In this document: positions 1 to 6,329 of the stretch, in pieces
Layout: the number at the start of each line of letters is the position of its first letter
Position numbering within the stretch: the first letter of the stretch is position 1
From: JAVBUY01 sp031552735
GTDB lineage: Bacteria; Bacillota; Clostridia; Christensenellales; Aristaeellaceae
Length of the DNA: 16,527 bases
Assembly: GCA_031552735.1 (NCBI GenBank)
Contig: JAVBMF010000053.1
Span: 1 to 16,527, forward strand
Reading direction: 5' to 3'
Notes under the pieces: model-generated
The model's input: the letters and a program-made list of their open reading frames with translations, nothing else
What the model was told of the DNA's origin: nothing
Database searches by the model: none
Translations under genes and position numbers: made by a program

Positions 1-127
1 TCTCAGTTTTCCTGGTCGGACTTACTTCTAGGCCGCACCATGCTCACCGGCGCTTTGACCGGCTTACGTGGATCGTTTTGCCTGCGACTGGCATCGACTT
101 GCAACCACAGACCTGTTACACCAACCG
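1..127 (-). ncRNA. Candidate structured RNA (possible raiA-motif RNA), 3' end outside window
   Basis: No credible ORF lies here. A promoter ending at 133 on the minus strand would start a transcript near 127. The first bases, GGTTGG (126-121), can pair with CCGACC (19-14), as GGUUGG/CCGACC with one G-U. Inside, GTGG (starting the GTGGTTGCAAG segment) can pair with a downstream CCAC. So the transcript looks like a closed, folded RNA rather than a plain leader. The position is just downstream of comF; in many Clostridia comF is followed by hpf/raiA, whose gene is often preceded by the raiA-motif RNA. The assignment to that family rests on position and general shape only, because I cannot recall the consensus precisely enough to match it. 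It could also be an ordinary 5' UTR of a gene beyond the left edge. Confidence 0.45.
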
Positions 128-132
128 TTGCC

Positions 133-161
133 ATGATAGCACGAGAAAAGCGAAAAAGCAA
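133..161 (-). promoter_or_regulatory. Sigma-A-like promoter of the left-edge RNA
   Basis: On the minus strand, TTGCTT (161-156) and TATCAT (138-133) are separated by exactly 17 bp. The predicted start near 127 coincides with the first base of the folded RNA described at 1-127. The spacer is T-rich. Confidence 0.6.
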
Positions 162-227
162 GCAATATTTGGATGAAATCCCCAGGATGTGCCATTTTTC
201 CGCCGCGTTTTTGTGGATTTATGCAAA

Positions 228-953
228 TCAAACGTCGTCCAGTTCGTGCAGCCTGGCAATGGTGGCCGTGAGAATACCAATTTCTGCCGCTTTTTCTGCG
301 GCCAACGCACTGGCGGCGGCCTCGGCGGTTGCACCGGTGGTGCACACGTCGTCGATTAATAATATGCGCAGCCCCGACACATCGCCACAGGCTGCAAACG
401 CACCCGCCAGATTCTCGTGGCGCTGCACGGGGCCCAGTTGGGTTTGCGTCGTGGTATTGCGCCTTCGCACCAGCAGCTCGCGCACCGGCAGGCCGGTCTG
501 CTCGCCTACACGGTCGGCCAGCACGCGCGCTTGATTGAACCCGCGCTGGCGTTGCCTGGCCTTGTGCAGCGGGATGGGGACCAGCGCATCCCAATGGCTG
601 GCGATGTCGGCGCACACTGCCGCCATGCCCTGCGCCAACCCCAGCGCGGCGTCGATGTAGCCCTTGTACTTGAGCGCATGCACCAGCTCGCGCGCCGCAC
701 CATCATGCGCGTATGCCGCATACACCGCCGACAGATGCGCGGGCGGCTCGGCCAGGCAGCTTCGGCATCCGCGTGCGCCGTGCGGACGGCCACAGAGCGG
801 GCAAGGTGCGTCGGCGGGGAATATGGTCAGCGCCGAAATGCAGGACGGGCAAAGCTCCAGCGCGGCGTCGAGTTCCAGCGGCGCGCCGCAGCCCACGCAC
901 CATAGGCCGCGTGGGTAGAGCAGGTCGATGAAGCCGGTCAGCAGCGTATTCAT
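228..953 (-). CDS. comF: ComF family phosphoribosyltransferase-like protein
   Basis: A 241-residue protein of the ComF/GntX family, cytoplasmic and associated in Gram-positive bacteria with DNA uptake and competence; the exact activity is uncertain. The N-terminal part has four zinc-ribbon-like cysteine pairs (C19/C22, C35/C38, C51/C54, C63/C66) in the usual YPRGLWCVGCG context. The middle has the family's LKYKGY segment (about 94-99) and VPIPLHKARQRQRGFNQ (125-141). The C-terminal part has the PRPP-binding signature ILLIDDVCTTGAT (197-209), which matches a type I phosphoribosyltransferase fold. The ATG at 953 is preferred over longer in-frame starts because family members begin with a short segment before YPR. 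The start overlaps the stop of the small RHH gene upstream (ATGA), so the two are probably translationally coupled. The order metK-recD2-comF is common in Clostridia. Confidence 0.93.
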   Translation of the reverse strand: MNTLLTGFIDLLYPRGLWCVGCGAPLELDAALELCPSCISALTIFPADAPCPLCGRPHGARGCRSCLAEPPAHLSAVYAAYAHDGAARELVHALKYKGYIDAALGLAQGMAAVCADIASHWDALVPIPLHKARQRQRGFNQARVLADRVGEQTGLPVRELLVRRRNTTTQTQLGPVQRHENLAGAFAACGDVSGLRILLIDDVCTTGATAEAAASALAAEKAAEIGILTATIARLHELDDV

Positions 954-1129
954 TTGTGCTGCAGCTCGTCCTCGTCCAGGTGGTCGAGGGCGTATTCGAT
1001 ACATTGTATAGCTAACTTATTCATAGAAATCAGTTTAGCATCGCAAACTTTTTCCATCTTTGCGATCAGTGTTTTGGGAAATCGAAAGGTTTTATTTTGA
1101 TGATCTTCTTTTTTTACTTGAAATCCCAC
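950..1129 (-). CDS. Small ribbon-helix-helix (Arc/CopG-like) DNA-binding protein
   Basis: A 59-residue protein. Residues 13-19 (KTFRFPK) look like the DNA-contacting beta strand of a ribbon-helix-helix dimer. They are followed by helix A (about 20-31) and helix B (about 34-51, SMNKLAIQCIEYALDHL), the typical S-x-N-x-L turn and helix of Arc/CopG-like proteins. The start is taken as GTG at 1129 because an SD-like GAGGTG (1141-1136) lies six bases upstream; the in-frame GTG at 1138 lies inside that SD. The stop overlaps the comF start by 4 bp. A perfect 10-bp inverted repeat at 1144-1177, directly in front of the gene, is a plausible operator, so autoregulation of this gene together with comF is likely but inferred. 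AT content here is higher than in its neighbours. The specific target is unknown. Confidence 0.8.
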   Translation of the reverse strand: MGFQVKKEDHQNKTFRFPKTLIAKMEKVCDAKLISMNKLAIQCIEYALDHLDEDELQHK

Positions 1130-1143
1130 GTGTATCACCTCGC

Positions 1144-1177
1144 ATATAATCTACGTGCAAAATCGGATAGATTATAT
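1144..1177. promoter_or_regulatory. Perfect inverted repeat, likely RHH operator over the promoter
   Basis: The arms ATATAATCTA (1144-1153) and TAGATTATAT (1168-1177) are exact reverse complements separated by 14 bp, so the arm centres are 24 bp apart. On the minus strand the upstream arm contains TATAAT (1176-1171), a perfect -10-like hexamer. An alternative promoter TTGCAA (1209-1204) with TATAGC (1185-1180) lies just upstream at an 18-bp spacing. The site sits 15 bp before the RHH start codon. Binding by the RHH protein is inferred. Confidence 0.6.
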
Positions 1178-1221
1178 ACGCTATATTTACAAGATAATAT
1201 TTCTTGCAATCAAACTCTCAT

Positions 1222-1428
1222 GTTCTCTTTGGATGAGCCCAAAGAGAACCAGAAAGGCAATTGCGCCCGGGGTCGCCATCTGTCGCCATGGGCATATGCT
1301 CGCCCTGTGGCGGGCGCCTACCAATTCCGCGCGAGCCTGATGCGGCGCAAAGCGCCGCTAGGCTGCTCGCGCGTCAGTCCGGCGACATTTCCGCCCCAGG
1401 GCTTCGCAGGAACATGCCCCATGGCTCG
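1222..1428 (+). repeat. Structured intergenic repeat, copy 1
   Basis: This copy is about 207 nt. It opens with a hairpin of 11 paired bases (GTTCTCTTTGG at 1222-1232, CCAAAGAGAAC at 1239-1249). It also holds the segment TCGCCATGGGCATATGCT (from 1283) and a strong GC-rich hairpin at 1329-1372, with GCGGCGC/GCGCCGC around an AAA loop. It ends with a 52-nt tail (1377-1428) containing GGAACATGCCCCATG. The same landmarks occur in the same order, in the opposite orientation, at 1521-1812. No convincing ORF passes through it. Copies elsewhere in the genome are expected but cannot be seen here. Confidence 0.7.
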
Positions 1429-1520
1429 GCTGGCTCCAACGGGCGCGGAGCCCTGCGAAACTTAGGTGATCTGTGTCGCAGCTCTAGCTTGTTCGTAGCC
1501 CCGCGCACATGCAAGGCGGG

Positions 1521-1812
1521 CGAGTCATGGGGCATGTTCCCTCGAAGGCGTACGGCGGAAATAGTGCCGGACCGGAGACAACGGCTTCCGATTGCAAATC
1601 GGAATCAACGCCGTTGGCGAACGTTGGTAGGGCGGAGCGCCGTCGCGCCAGGGGCGCGATAAGACGGCGCGCAAGCCCCATGAGCCAAGGAGCTTGCGCA
1701 GCAAGCGACTATGGCGAATTGAGTCCACCCGCCGTAGCCAAGCATATGCCCATGACGAGCAACCGCCGCAGCGTGCGCCCACTTTTTCGGTTCCTTTTTG
1801 GCAAAAAGGAAC
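1521..1812 (-). repeat. Structured intergenic repeat, copy 2 (inverted, longer)
   Basis: Read on the minus strand, it begins with a hairpin (GTTCCTTTTT / AAAAAGGAAC, 1812-1790). It continues with TCGTCATGGGCATATGCT (1758-1741) and ends with a tail (1572-1521) that matches 1377-1428 at roughly four of five bases, including the block GGAACATGCCCCATG. Compared with copy 1 it carries about 90 extra bases with further hairpins: GCGCCGTC/GACGGCGC (1637-1644/1663-1670), GCTTGC/GCAAGC (1692-1706) and TTCCGAT/ATCGGAA (1586-1604). The 1790-1812 hairpin lies 42 bp past the recD2 stop and could also slow transcription, although there is no clean T-tract after it. The 92 bp between the copies (1429-1520) show nothing I recognise. 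Confidence 0.7.
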
Positions 1813-1853
1813 ATCAAAAACGTTTCCCTCCCCAAAACAAAAAGAGAGTCCGC

Positions 1854-4079
1854 TCACGCGTCCTCCCCTTGCTCCACCATCCCCCATACCAATTGCAGCC
1901 TCTCAGCCAACGCGCTATACCGCTTCGCGATGTGCGCGTTTTCCACCAGCCCACGAATGCACTCCTCGCGCCCGACCAGCACCACCAGCTGCCGCGCGCG
2001 CGTTACCGCCGTGTAGAACAGATTGCGGGTCAGCAGCATCGGTGGGCCGCCCACCACCGGCATCACCACCACCGGAAACTCGCTGCCCTGGCTCTTGTGC
2101 ACCGACACGCAGTAGGCCAGCTCCAACTCATCGAGTTGGCTGTCCTCATAGGTCGCCACGCGGTCGTCATCAAAGATCACGGTCACGGTGTGCTCCTCGT
2201 CGTCCATGCCGACGATGAAGCCCATATCACCGTTGAACACACCCTCGCCCTGCTCGTAGGCCAGTCCTTCGACATCGCGCCGCTGCCAGATCAGCTGATA
2301 GTTGTTGCGAATCTGCATCACCTTATCGCCGACGCGAAACGCGGTGTCCCCGCGCAACCGCTCCGACGCGCCGTGTTTTTTGGGGTTGAATCGCTGTTGC
2401 ATCAGCGCATTGAGCGCCCACACGCCGCAATCGCCCTTCTTGGTGGGCGACAGCACCTGAATCTGCCGCGCGTCCACGCCGATAAAGTCCGGTAGCCGCT
2501 TCTCGCACAGCGACACAATCGTGCCCGCCGCCTGGCTGGGCGACTGCTGCCGCTCAAAGAAGAAATCACTGCCCTGCACATTGAGCAGCGGCATCTCGCC
2601 GTGGTTGATGCGGTGCGCGTTGACCACGATCATGCTGCGCTCGTCCTGGCGGAAGATCTCGGTCAGGCGCACCGTGGGCACCACATCGGAGCCCAGGATG
2701 TCGCGCAGCACATTGCCCGCGCCCACCGACGGCAGCTGGTCGGCGTCGCCCACCATGATCAGCCGTACGCCGGGCAACAGCGCGCGCAGCAGCCCGCGCA
2801 TCAGGAAAATGTCCACCATGCTCATCTCGTCAATGATCACGGTATCGAACTCTAGCGGATTGTCCTGGCCACGCGCAAAGCGGCCCTCGTCGCCGCCGTA
2901 TTCCAGCAGGCGGTGCAGCGTCTTGGCCTCGACGCCGGTAGCCTCCTGCATGCGCTTGGCGGCGCGTCCGGTCGGCGCGGCCAGCGCCACCTCGCCGTCG
3001 CCCGCCAGCAGGTGAATGATGCTCTTGATAATGGTGGTTTTTCCGGTGCCCGGGCCGCCGGTAATCACCGTCATGCCGGTGCGCACCGCCGTGAGGATCG
3101 CCTCGCGTTGCTGATGGTGGAAGGTGATGCCCTCTTTCGCCTCCAGCCTTGCGAGCTCGGCCTCGGCATCGGGGAAGGGGCTGTCCGGCGTTGCGCGGAG
3201 CAGCTCGCACAGCCGCCGCGCAACCTCGCCCTCGGCGCTGTACGCGCCGGGCAGGTACACCGCCACCTCGCCGTCGATCTCTTGCGCCACCACGTCTTTG
3301 CGCAGAATCAGCGTGTCCATCGCCACATCGAGCAGCGACATTGGCACATCCAGCAGCGTCAGCGCCTGCTCCACCAGCACCACGCGCGGCAGGTATGTGT
3401 GGCCGTTGGCGTTGCTGGCCTCCTGCAACACATACTTGATGCCGGCGGTCAGGCGGTCCAGGCTGTCGGGCGCAATGCCCAGCGACACCGCGATGCGGTC
3501 GGCAGTGCGAAAGCCCACACCGACAATATCCTCGACCAAGCGGTAAGGGTTTTGCTTCAGCACCGCCTGCACGCGGTCACCGTATTGCTTGAAAATCTTC
3601 ACCGCCAGCGCGGGCGTGACGCCGTAGCCCTGCAAAAAAACCATGGCCTCGCGCTGCTGCATCTGCTCGGCGAAGGATTCCAGAATGACCTCGGCGCGCT
3701 TTTTGCCGATGCCGCCGATCTCTTTTAAGCGCTCGGGGCTGAATTGCAGCACGTCCAGCGCGTCCTTGCCAAAGGCGGCGACGATGCGCTTGGCGGTCGC
3801 CGGGCCGATGCCTTTGATCAGACCGGAGCCCAGATACCGCTCGATGCCGTTCAGCGTGGTCGGCTTTTGCACCTCGTATTGCGACACCTTGATCTGTCGC
3901 CCATACTGCGGATGCTCCACCCAATCGCCGGTCAACACCAGGCGCTCTCCGGCGGCAAGCATGGGCAATACGCCCACCGCAGTGGTGCGCTGCCGGTCCA
4001 CCTTGACCTCCACCACGCTGTAGCCGTTGTCCTCGTTTCGGAAGATGATGTCCTCCACGACCGCCTCGATGCGCTCCAT
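1854..4079 (-). CDS. recD2: SF1B DNA helicase RecD2
   Basis: An ATP-dependent 5'-3' DNA helicase of the RecD2/YrrC family, found in bacteria independently of RecBC and linked to replication-fork and DNA-repair processes. The N-terminal region carries helix-hairpin-helix-like segments (GIGPATAKRI near 90-99, IGGIGKKRAEVI near 121-132, VGVGFRTADRI near 186-196), typical of RecD2 and absent from RecBCD-type RecD. Motor motifs follow: Walker A GGPGTGKTT (341-349), motif II IIDEMSMVD (415-423), motif III GDADQLPSVG (444-453), motif V region VSVHKSQGSEF (658-668) and motif VI YTAVTRAR (689-696). The ATG at 4079 gives 741 residues beginning MERIEAVVEDI, the usual family start, with AAGGAGG a few bases before it; longer in-frame starts run into the upstream hairpin. 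It is preceded by a long folded leader (4111-4234) and a promoter inside the end of metK, so it is probably transcribed separately from metK. Confidence 0.96.
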   Translation of the reverse strand: MERIEAVVEDIIFRNEDNGYSVVEVKVDRQRTTAVGVLPMLAAGERLVLTGDWVEHPQYGRQIKVSQYEVQKPTTLNGIERYLGSGLIKGIGPATAKRIVAAFGKDALDVLQFSPERLKEIGGIGKKRAEVILESFAEQMQQREAMVFLQGYGVTPALAVKIFKQYGDRVQAVLKQNPYRLVEDIVGVGFRTADRIAVSLGIAPDSLDRLTAGIKYVLQEASNANGHTYLPRVVLVEQALTLLDVPMSLLDVAMDTLILRKDVVAQEIDGEVAVYLPGAYSAEGEVARRLCELLRATPDSPFPDAEAELARLEAKEGITFHHQQREAILTAVRTGMTVITGGPGTGKTTIIKSIIHLLAGDGEVALAAPTGRAAKRMQEATGVEAKTLHRLLEYGGDEGRFARGQDNPLEFDTVIIDEMSMVDIFLMRGLLRALLPGVRLIMVGDADQLPSVGAGNVLRDILGSDVVPTVRLTEIFRQDERSMIVVNAHRINHGEMPLLNVQGSDFFFERQQSPSQAAGTIVSLCEKRLPDFIGVDARQIQVLSPTKKGDCGVWALNALMQQRFNPKKHGASERLRGDTAFRVGDKVMQIRNNYQLIWQRRDVEGLAYEQGEGVFNGDMGFIVGMDDEEHTVTVIFDDDRVATYEDSQLDELELAYCVSVHKSQGSEFPVVVMPVVGGPPMLLTRNLFYTAVTRARQLVVLVGREECIRGLVENAHIAKRYSALAERLQLVWGMVEQGEDA

Positions 4080-4110
4080 AGGCCTCCTTGTCTCGCAAAA
4101 CAGAAAACCG

Positions 4111-4234
4111 CAGGCTGTACAGAAAGCCCCTATCGCTAGAAGGCACAAGTCCGTCCGCAGGCGGCGTATGGTGAAATACGCCGACAAGGCGGATGCAGTG
4201 CCGGCACCGCGAGAGGGGCTTTATCGACAGCCTG
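4111..4234 (-). ncRNA. Long imperfect hairpin, leader RNA of recD2 or dispersed palindromic repeat
   Basis: The 165 bp between metK and recD2 fold almost entirely into one nested stem. Paired blocks are 4111-4118 with 4227-4234 (8 bp), 4123-4131 with 4214-4222 (9 bp), 4133-4136 with 4209-4212, 4142-4146 with 4198-4202, 4152-4158 with 4189-4195 (one G-T), and 4162-4169 with 4176-4183 (8 bp, 6-nt loop). A promoter at 4239-4268 would start transcription near the base of the stem. After the stem the minus strand has a T-rich stretch (CGGTTTTCTGTTTTG), so partial termination is possible. About 124 nt is short for 6S RNA. I do not recognise a known family; it may be a regulatory leader or an inserted palindromic repeat. 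Confidence 0.6.
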
Positions 4235-4238
4235 AGCT

Positions 4239-4268
4239 ATTGTATCATATTCCTGCGGCCTTTTTCAA
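4239..4268 (-). promoter_or_regulatory. Probable promoter for recD2 and its leader
   Basis: TTGAAA (4268-4263) and TACAAT (4244-4239) are 18 bp apart on the minus strand. The -35 lies within the last codons of metK and the -10 directly after its stop. The predicted start near 4232 falls at the base of the 4111-4234 hairpin. Confidence 0.5.
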
Positions 4269-5405
4269 CCGCTCCGCCTTATCGGTCTTTTCCCACGGGA
4301 ACGCGCCGTCCTCGCGGCCAAAGTGGCCGTATGCGGCGGTCTGGCGGTAGATCGGGCGGCGCAGGTCCAGCATCTTGATGATGCCATTCGGGCGCAGATC
4401 GAACTCCTGCATGACGATGCCAGCCAGCTGCTCGTCGGCCATCTTGCCGGTGCCAAAGGTATCGACCAATAGCGACACCGGCCTCGCGACGCCGATCGCG
4501 TACGCCAGCTGGATCTCGCACTGCTCGGCCAAACCGGCGGCGATGATGTTCTTGGCGATGTAGCGCGCCGCGTAGGCCGCGCTGCGGTCCACCTTGGTCG
4601 GGTCCTTGCCGGAGAATGCGCCGCCGCCGTGCCGCGCGTAGCCGCCGTAGGTATCCACGATGATCTTACGGCCGGTCAGACCGGAGTCGCCCGCCGGGCC
4701 GCCCAGCACGAACCGGCCGGTCGGATTGACGTAGAACTTGGTCTTGCTGTCCAGCAGCTCCGCAGGCACCGCCGGGCGGATGACCTGCTCAATGACTTCC
4801 TTTTCGATCGTGTCATGCGGCACTTCGGGCGCGTGCTGGGTAGAGATGACCACCGTGTCGATGCGCACAGGCTTGCCGTCCTCATACTCCACGGTCACCT
4901 GGCTCTTGCCATCGGGGCGCAACCAGGGCAGCGTGCCGTTCTTGCGCAGCTCGGTCAGGCGGCGGGTCAGGCGGTGCGCCAGCGCGATGGGCATGGGCAT
5001 GCGCTCCGGCGTCTCGTCGCAGGCATAGCCAAACATCATGCCCTGGTCGCCCGCGCCAGTCTCGCTCTGCTCCTCCAGCGAGGCGTCCACGCCCTGCGCG
5101 ATGTCCGGCGACTGCTCGTGCACGGCGGTCAGCACCGCGCAGGTGTTGCCGTCGAAGCACAGCTCCGCGCTGTTGTAGCCGATGTCCAGGATCACCTGGC
5201 GTGCGATCTGGTCGATCGACACGTAGGTATCGGTGGTGATTTCGCCCATCACCATCACCAGGCCGGTGGTGGTGGCAGTTTCGCAGGCGACGCGCGCGTT
5301 CGGGTCTTTTTCGAGGATCGCATCGAGCACCGCGTCGGACACCTGGTCGCACAGCTTGTCCGGATGTCCTTCGGTGACCGATTCGGAGGTAAAGAGTTTG
5401 CGCAT
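4245..5405 (-). CDS. metK: S-adenosylmethionine synthetase
   Basis: Makes S-adenosylmethionine from methionine and ATP with release of phosphate and pyrophosphate; a cytoplasmic homotetramer in characterised members. The 386 residues match the family length. Visible signatures are the N-terminal SESVTEGHPDKLCDQVSDA (8-26, with the ATP-contacting His14 and Asp16), the hallmark GAGDQGMMFGYA (117-128), and the glycine-rich phosphate-binding loop GGGAFSGKDPTKVDRS (260-275). The start at 5405 is supported by GGGAGG seven bases upstream; a longer in-frame start at 5456 would read into the riboswitch terminator region. Expression is evidently controlled by the SAM-I riboswitch and terminator in its 5' leader, giving feedback by its own product. 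No separate terminator is seen after its stop other than the 4111-4234 hairpin. Confidence 0.98.
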   Translation of the reverse strand: MRKLFTSESVTEGHPDKLCDQVSDAVLDAILEKDPNARVACETATTTGLVMVMGEITTDTYVSIDQIARQVILDIGYNSAELCFDGNTCAVLTAVHEQSPDIAQGVDASLEEQSETGAGDQGMMFGYACDETPERMPMPIALAHRLTRRLTELRKNGTLPWLRPDGKSQVTVEYEDGKPVRIDTVVISTQHAPEVPHDTIEKEVIEQVIRPAVPAELLDSKTKFYVNPTGRFVLGGPAGDSGLTGRKIIVDTYGGYARHGGGAFSGKDPTKVDRSAAYAARYIAKNIIAAGLAEQCEIQLAYAIGVARPVSLLVDTFGTGKMADEQLAGIVMQEFDLRPNGIIKMLDLRRPIYRQTAAYGHFGREDGAFPWEKTDKAERLKKAAGI

Positions 5406-5456
5406 AAGAAGGCCTCCCTGATATGATGTCGCCCAGTTGTCATAACCCAGAACCAT

Positions 5457-5490
5457 TCAGAAAAAGGCTCATTCACACAGAATGAGCCTT
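5457..5490 (-). terminator. Intrinsic terminator of the metK SAM-I riboswitch
   Basis: On the minus strand, AAGGCTCATTC (5490-5480) pairs perfectly with GAATGAGCCTT (5474-5464) around a 5-nt loop and is followed by TTTTTCT. It lies between the SAM aptamer and the metK start, the classical place for the expression platform of an S-box leader. Confidence 0.93.
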
Positions 5491-5510
5491 CGATTCGCTT
5501 GGCTTGCAAG

Positions 5511-5612
5511 CTATCCTCATCTGTCGGCGTCTCCGCCGTGGGAATTGGCACCGCAGCGTCTGCTCGGTTGCCGGGTTTCATCGGGCCCAGTCCCTCCACC
5601 ACTCTGGATAAG
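5511..5612 (-). promoter_or_regulatory. SAM-I (S-box) riboswitch aptamer
   Basis: The minus strand carries the S-box hallmarks in order. TTATCC (5611-5606) starts P1, followed by AGAGTGGTGGAGGGACTGG. GATGAAACCCGGCAACC (5582-5566) forms the conserved P2/P3 core. GGTGCCAATTCC (5552-5541) is the next conserved block, then a P4-type hairpin GGCG/CGCC (5537-5526), and GGATAG (5516-5511) closes P1. Known members bind S-adenosylmethionine, which stabilises P1 and lets the downstream terminator form. The placement upstream of metK fits exactly: high SAM should shut off SAM synthesis. Confidence 0.95.
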
Positions 5613-5638
5613 GTTATGCAATTGTAGAGCGCATAAAT

Positions 5639-5667
5639 AGTATAGCGAGCAGGCGCCGTTTTGTCAA
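5639..5667 (-). promoter_or_regulatory. Promoter of the riboswitch-metK transcript
   Basis: A perfect TTGACA (5667-5662) and TATACT (5644-5639) with a 17-bp spacer. The -35 begins directly after the stop codon of the upstream gene. The predicted start near 5632 leaves about 20 nt before the SAM-I P1 stem. Confidence 0.85.
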
Positions 5668-6213
5668 TTACGCAAATAGATGAATCACGCCGGTGGCGGC
5701 CAGCGCCATGATGGTGCACGCCGCCAGGTTGCCCAGCACGATGGCGATCATGGACTTCTTGACGTCCATTTTCAGCAGCGTGGCAATCGCGCTGCCGGTC
5801 CACACGCCGGTGCCGGGCAGCGGCACGGCCACAAACACAAACAGCGCGAACAGGCTGCCCGCGTCCATGCCCTTGGATTTTTTCTCGGCGCGATGCTCCA
5901 CCCAGGCGGCGAAGCGCTGCAAGGGCTTGATCGGCAACGTGTACAGCCACTTCAAGATCGGCTTGAGCAACCAATAGATAAACGGCATGGGCAGCGTGGA
6001 CATGACGAAAGCCAGCAGGAAGGTAAAGACAAACGGCATGCCCATTGCCAGCCCGACGGTCAGCGCATAGCGCCCCTCGAAGGTCGGCACCATCGACAGC
6101 AGCGCGGTGGTGATGACTTTGCCAATGTGTTCGGACCACACGAAGGTCTGCTGCGCGGCGGGCGTGGCGGCGGCCTGGGTGATCAGCCCCAGCGCGGTAT
6201 GATAAAATTTCAT
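5668..6213 (-). CDS. COG2426-type small membrane protein (putative small multidrug export family)
   Basis: A 181-residue integral membrane protein resembling the Sm_multidrug_ex / COG2426 family. The name is historical and transport is not proven for the family. Hydrophobic segments lie near residues 30-50, 53-85, 118-145 and 156-181, probably three to five membrane passes. Two conserved stretches fit the family: VPTFEGRYALTVG, with a re-entrant-loop-like EGRY, and VAVPLPGTGVWTGSAIA. A basic cytoplasmic loop (HRAEKKSKG) separates the halves. The start at 6213 has GAGGAG nine bases upstream. It has its own promoter, which overlaps the divergent ttcA-like promoter, and it is followed immediately by the metK promoter, so it looks monocistronic. 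The substrate is unknown. Confidence 0.85.
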   Translation of the reverse strand: MKFYHTALGLITQAAATPAAQQTFVWSEHIGKVITTALLSMVPTFEGRYALTVGLAMGMPFVFTFLLAFVMSTLPMPFIYWLLKPILKWLYTLPIKPLQRFAAWVEHRAEKKSKGMDAGSLFALFVFVAVPLPGTGVWTGSAIATLLKMDVKKSMIAIVLGNLAACTIMALAATGVIHLFA

Positions 6214-6254
6214 GCTTCATTGCTCCTCATTCATTGTTTTGGCGTACATTTCCA

Positions 6255-6283
6255 ACTATATCAGTTGTTGCATGGGGTGTCAA
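6255..6283 (-). promoter_or_regulatory. Promoter of the COG2426-type gene
   Basis: TTGACA (6283-6278) and TATAGT (6260-6255) with a 17-bp spacer, about 35 nt from the predicted start site to the ATG at 6213. It overlaps the divergent promoter at 6268-6296. Confidence 0.75.
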
Positions 6284-6296
6284 CCGCTGCTATAAT
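6268..6296 (+). promoter_or_regulatory. Promoter of the ttcA-like gene
   Basis: TTGCAT (6268-6273) and a perfect TATAAT (6291-6296) are 17 bp apart. The -35 is weak (three of six), but the -10 is ideal and the distance to the ATG at 6330 is normal. Sixteen bases (6268-6283) are shared with the opposing promoter. Confidence 0.65.
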
Positions 6297-6329
6297 GGCA
6301 GGGCACATCCCGCATTTGGAGGGTCGCTG

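Noticed and set aside
217..230. Palindrome GATTTATGCAAATC at the end of comF as a terminator
   Set aside because: Only five AT-rich pairs and no T-run in the right place; too weak to call.
1097..1662. Two plus-strand frames of about 122 and 133 codons upstream of recD2's end
   Set aside because: They cross the hairpins and inverted repeats, have no SD and no family resemblance, and the first starts inside the RHH gene on the other strand.
1509..2495. Long plus-strand open frame (about 328 codons) antisense to the end of recD2
   Set aside because: His/Arg/Ala-rich, no domain, no SD. It runs through the repeat region into the reverse strand of a clear helicase gene; a GC-rich shadow frame.
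2913..3728. Plus-strand open frame (about 271 codons) inside recD2
   Set aside because: Opposite-strand shadow of the helicase motor region, with low-complexity Gln/His/Arg composition and no recognisable motif.
4111..4234. 6S RNA as identity of the recD2 leader hairpin
   Set aside because: Too short (about 124 nt against roughly 180-200), and no large central bubble flanked by two stems of the usual proportions.
6214..6220. ATG at 6220 as the start of the COG2426-type gene
   Set aside because: It is in a different frame from the membrane protein and lies directly against the SD; 6213 has normal spacing.
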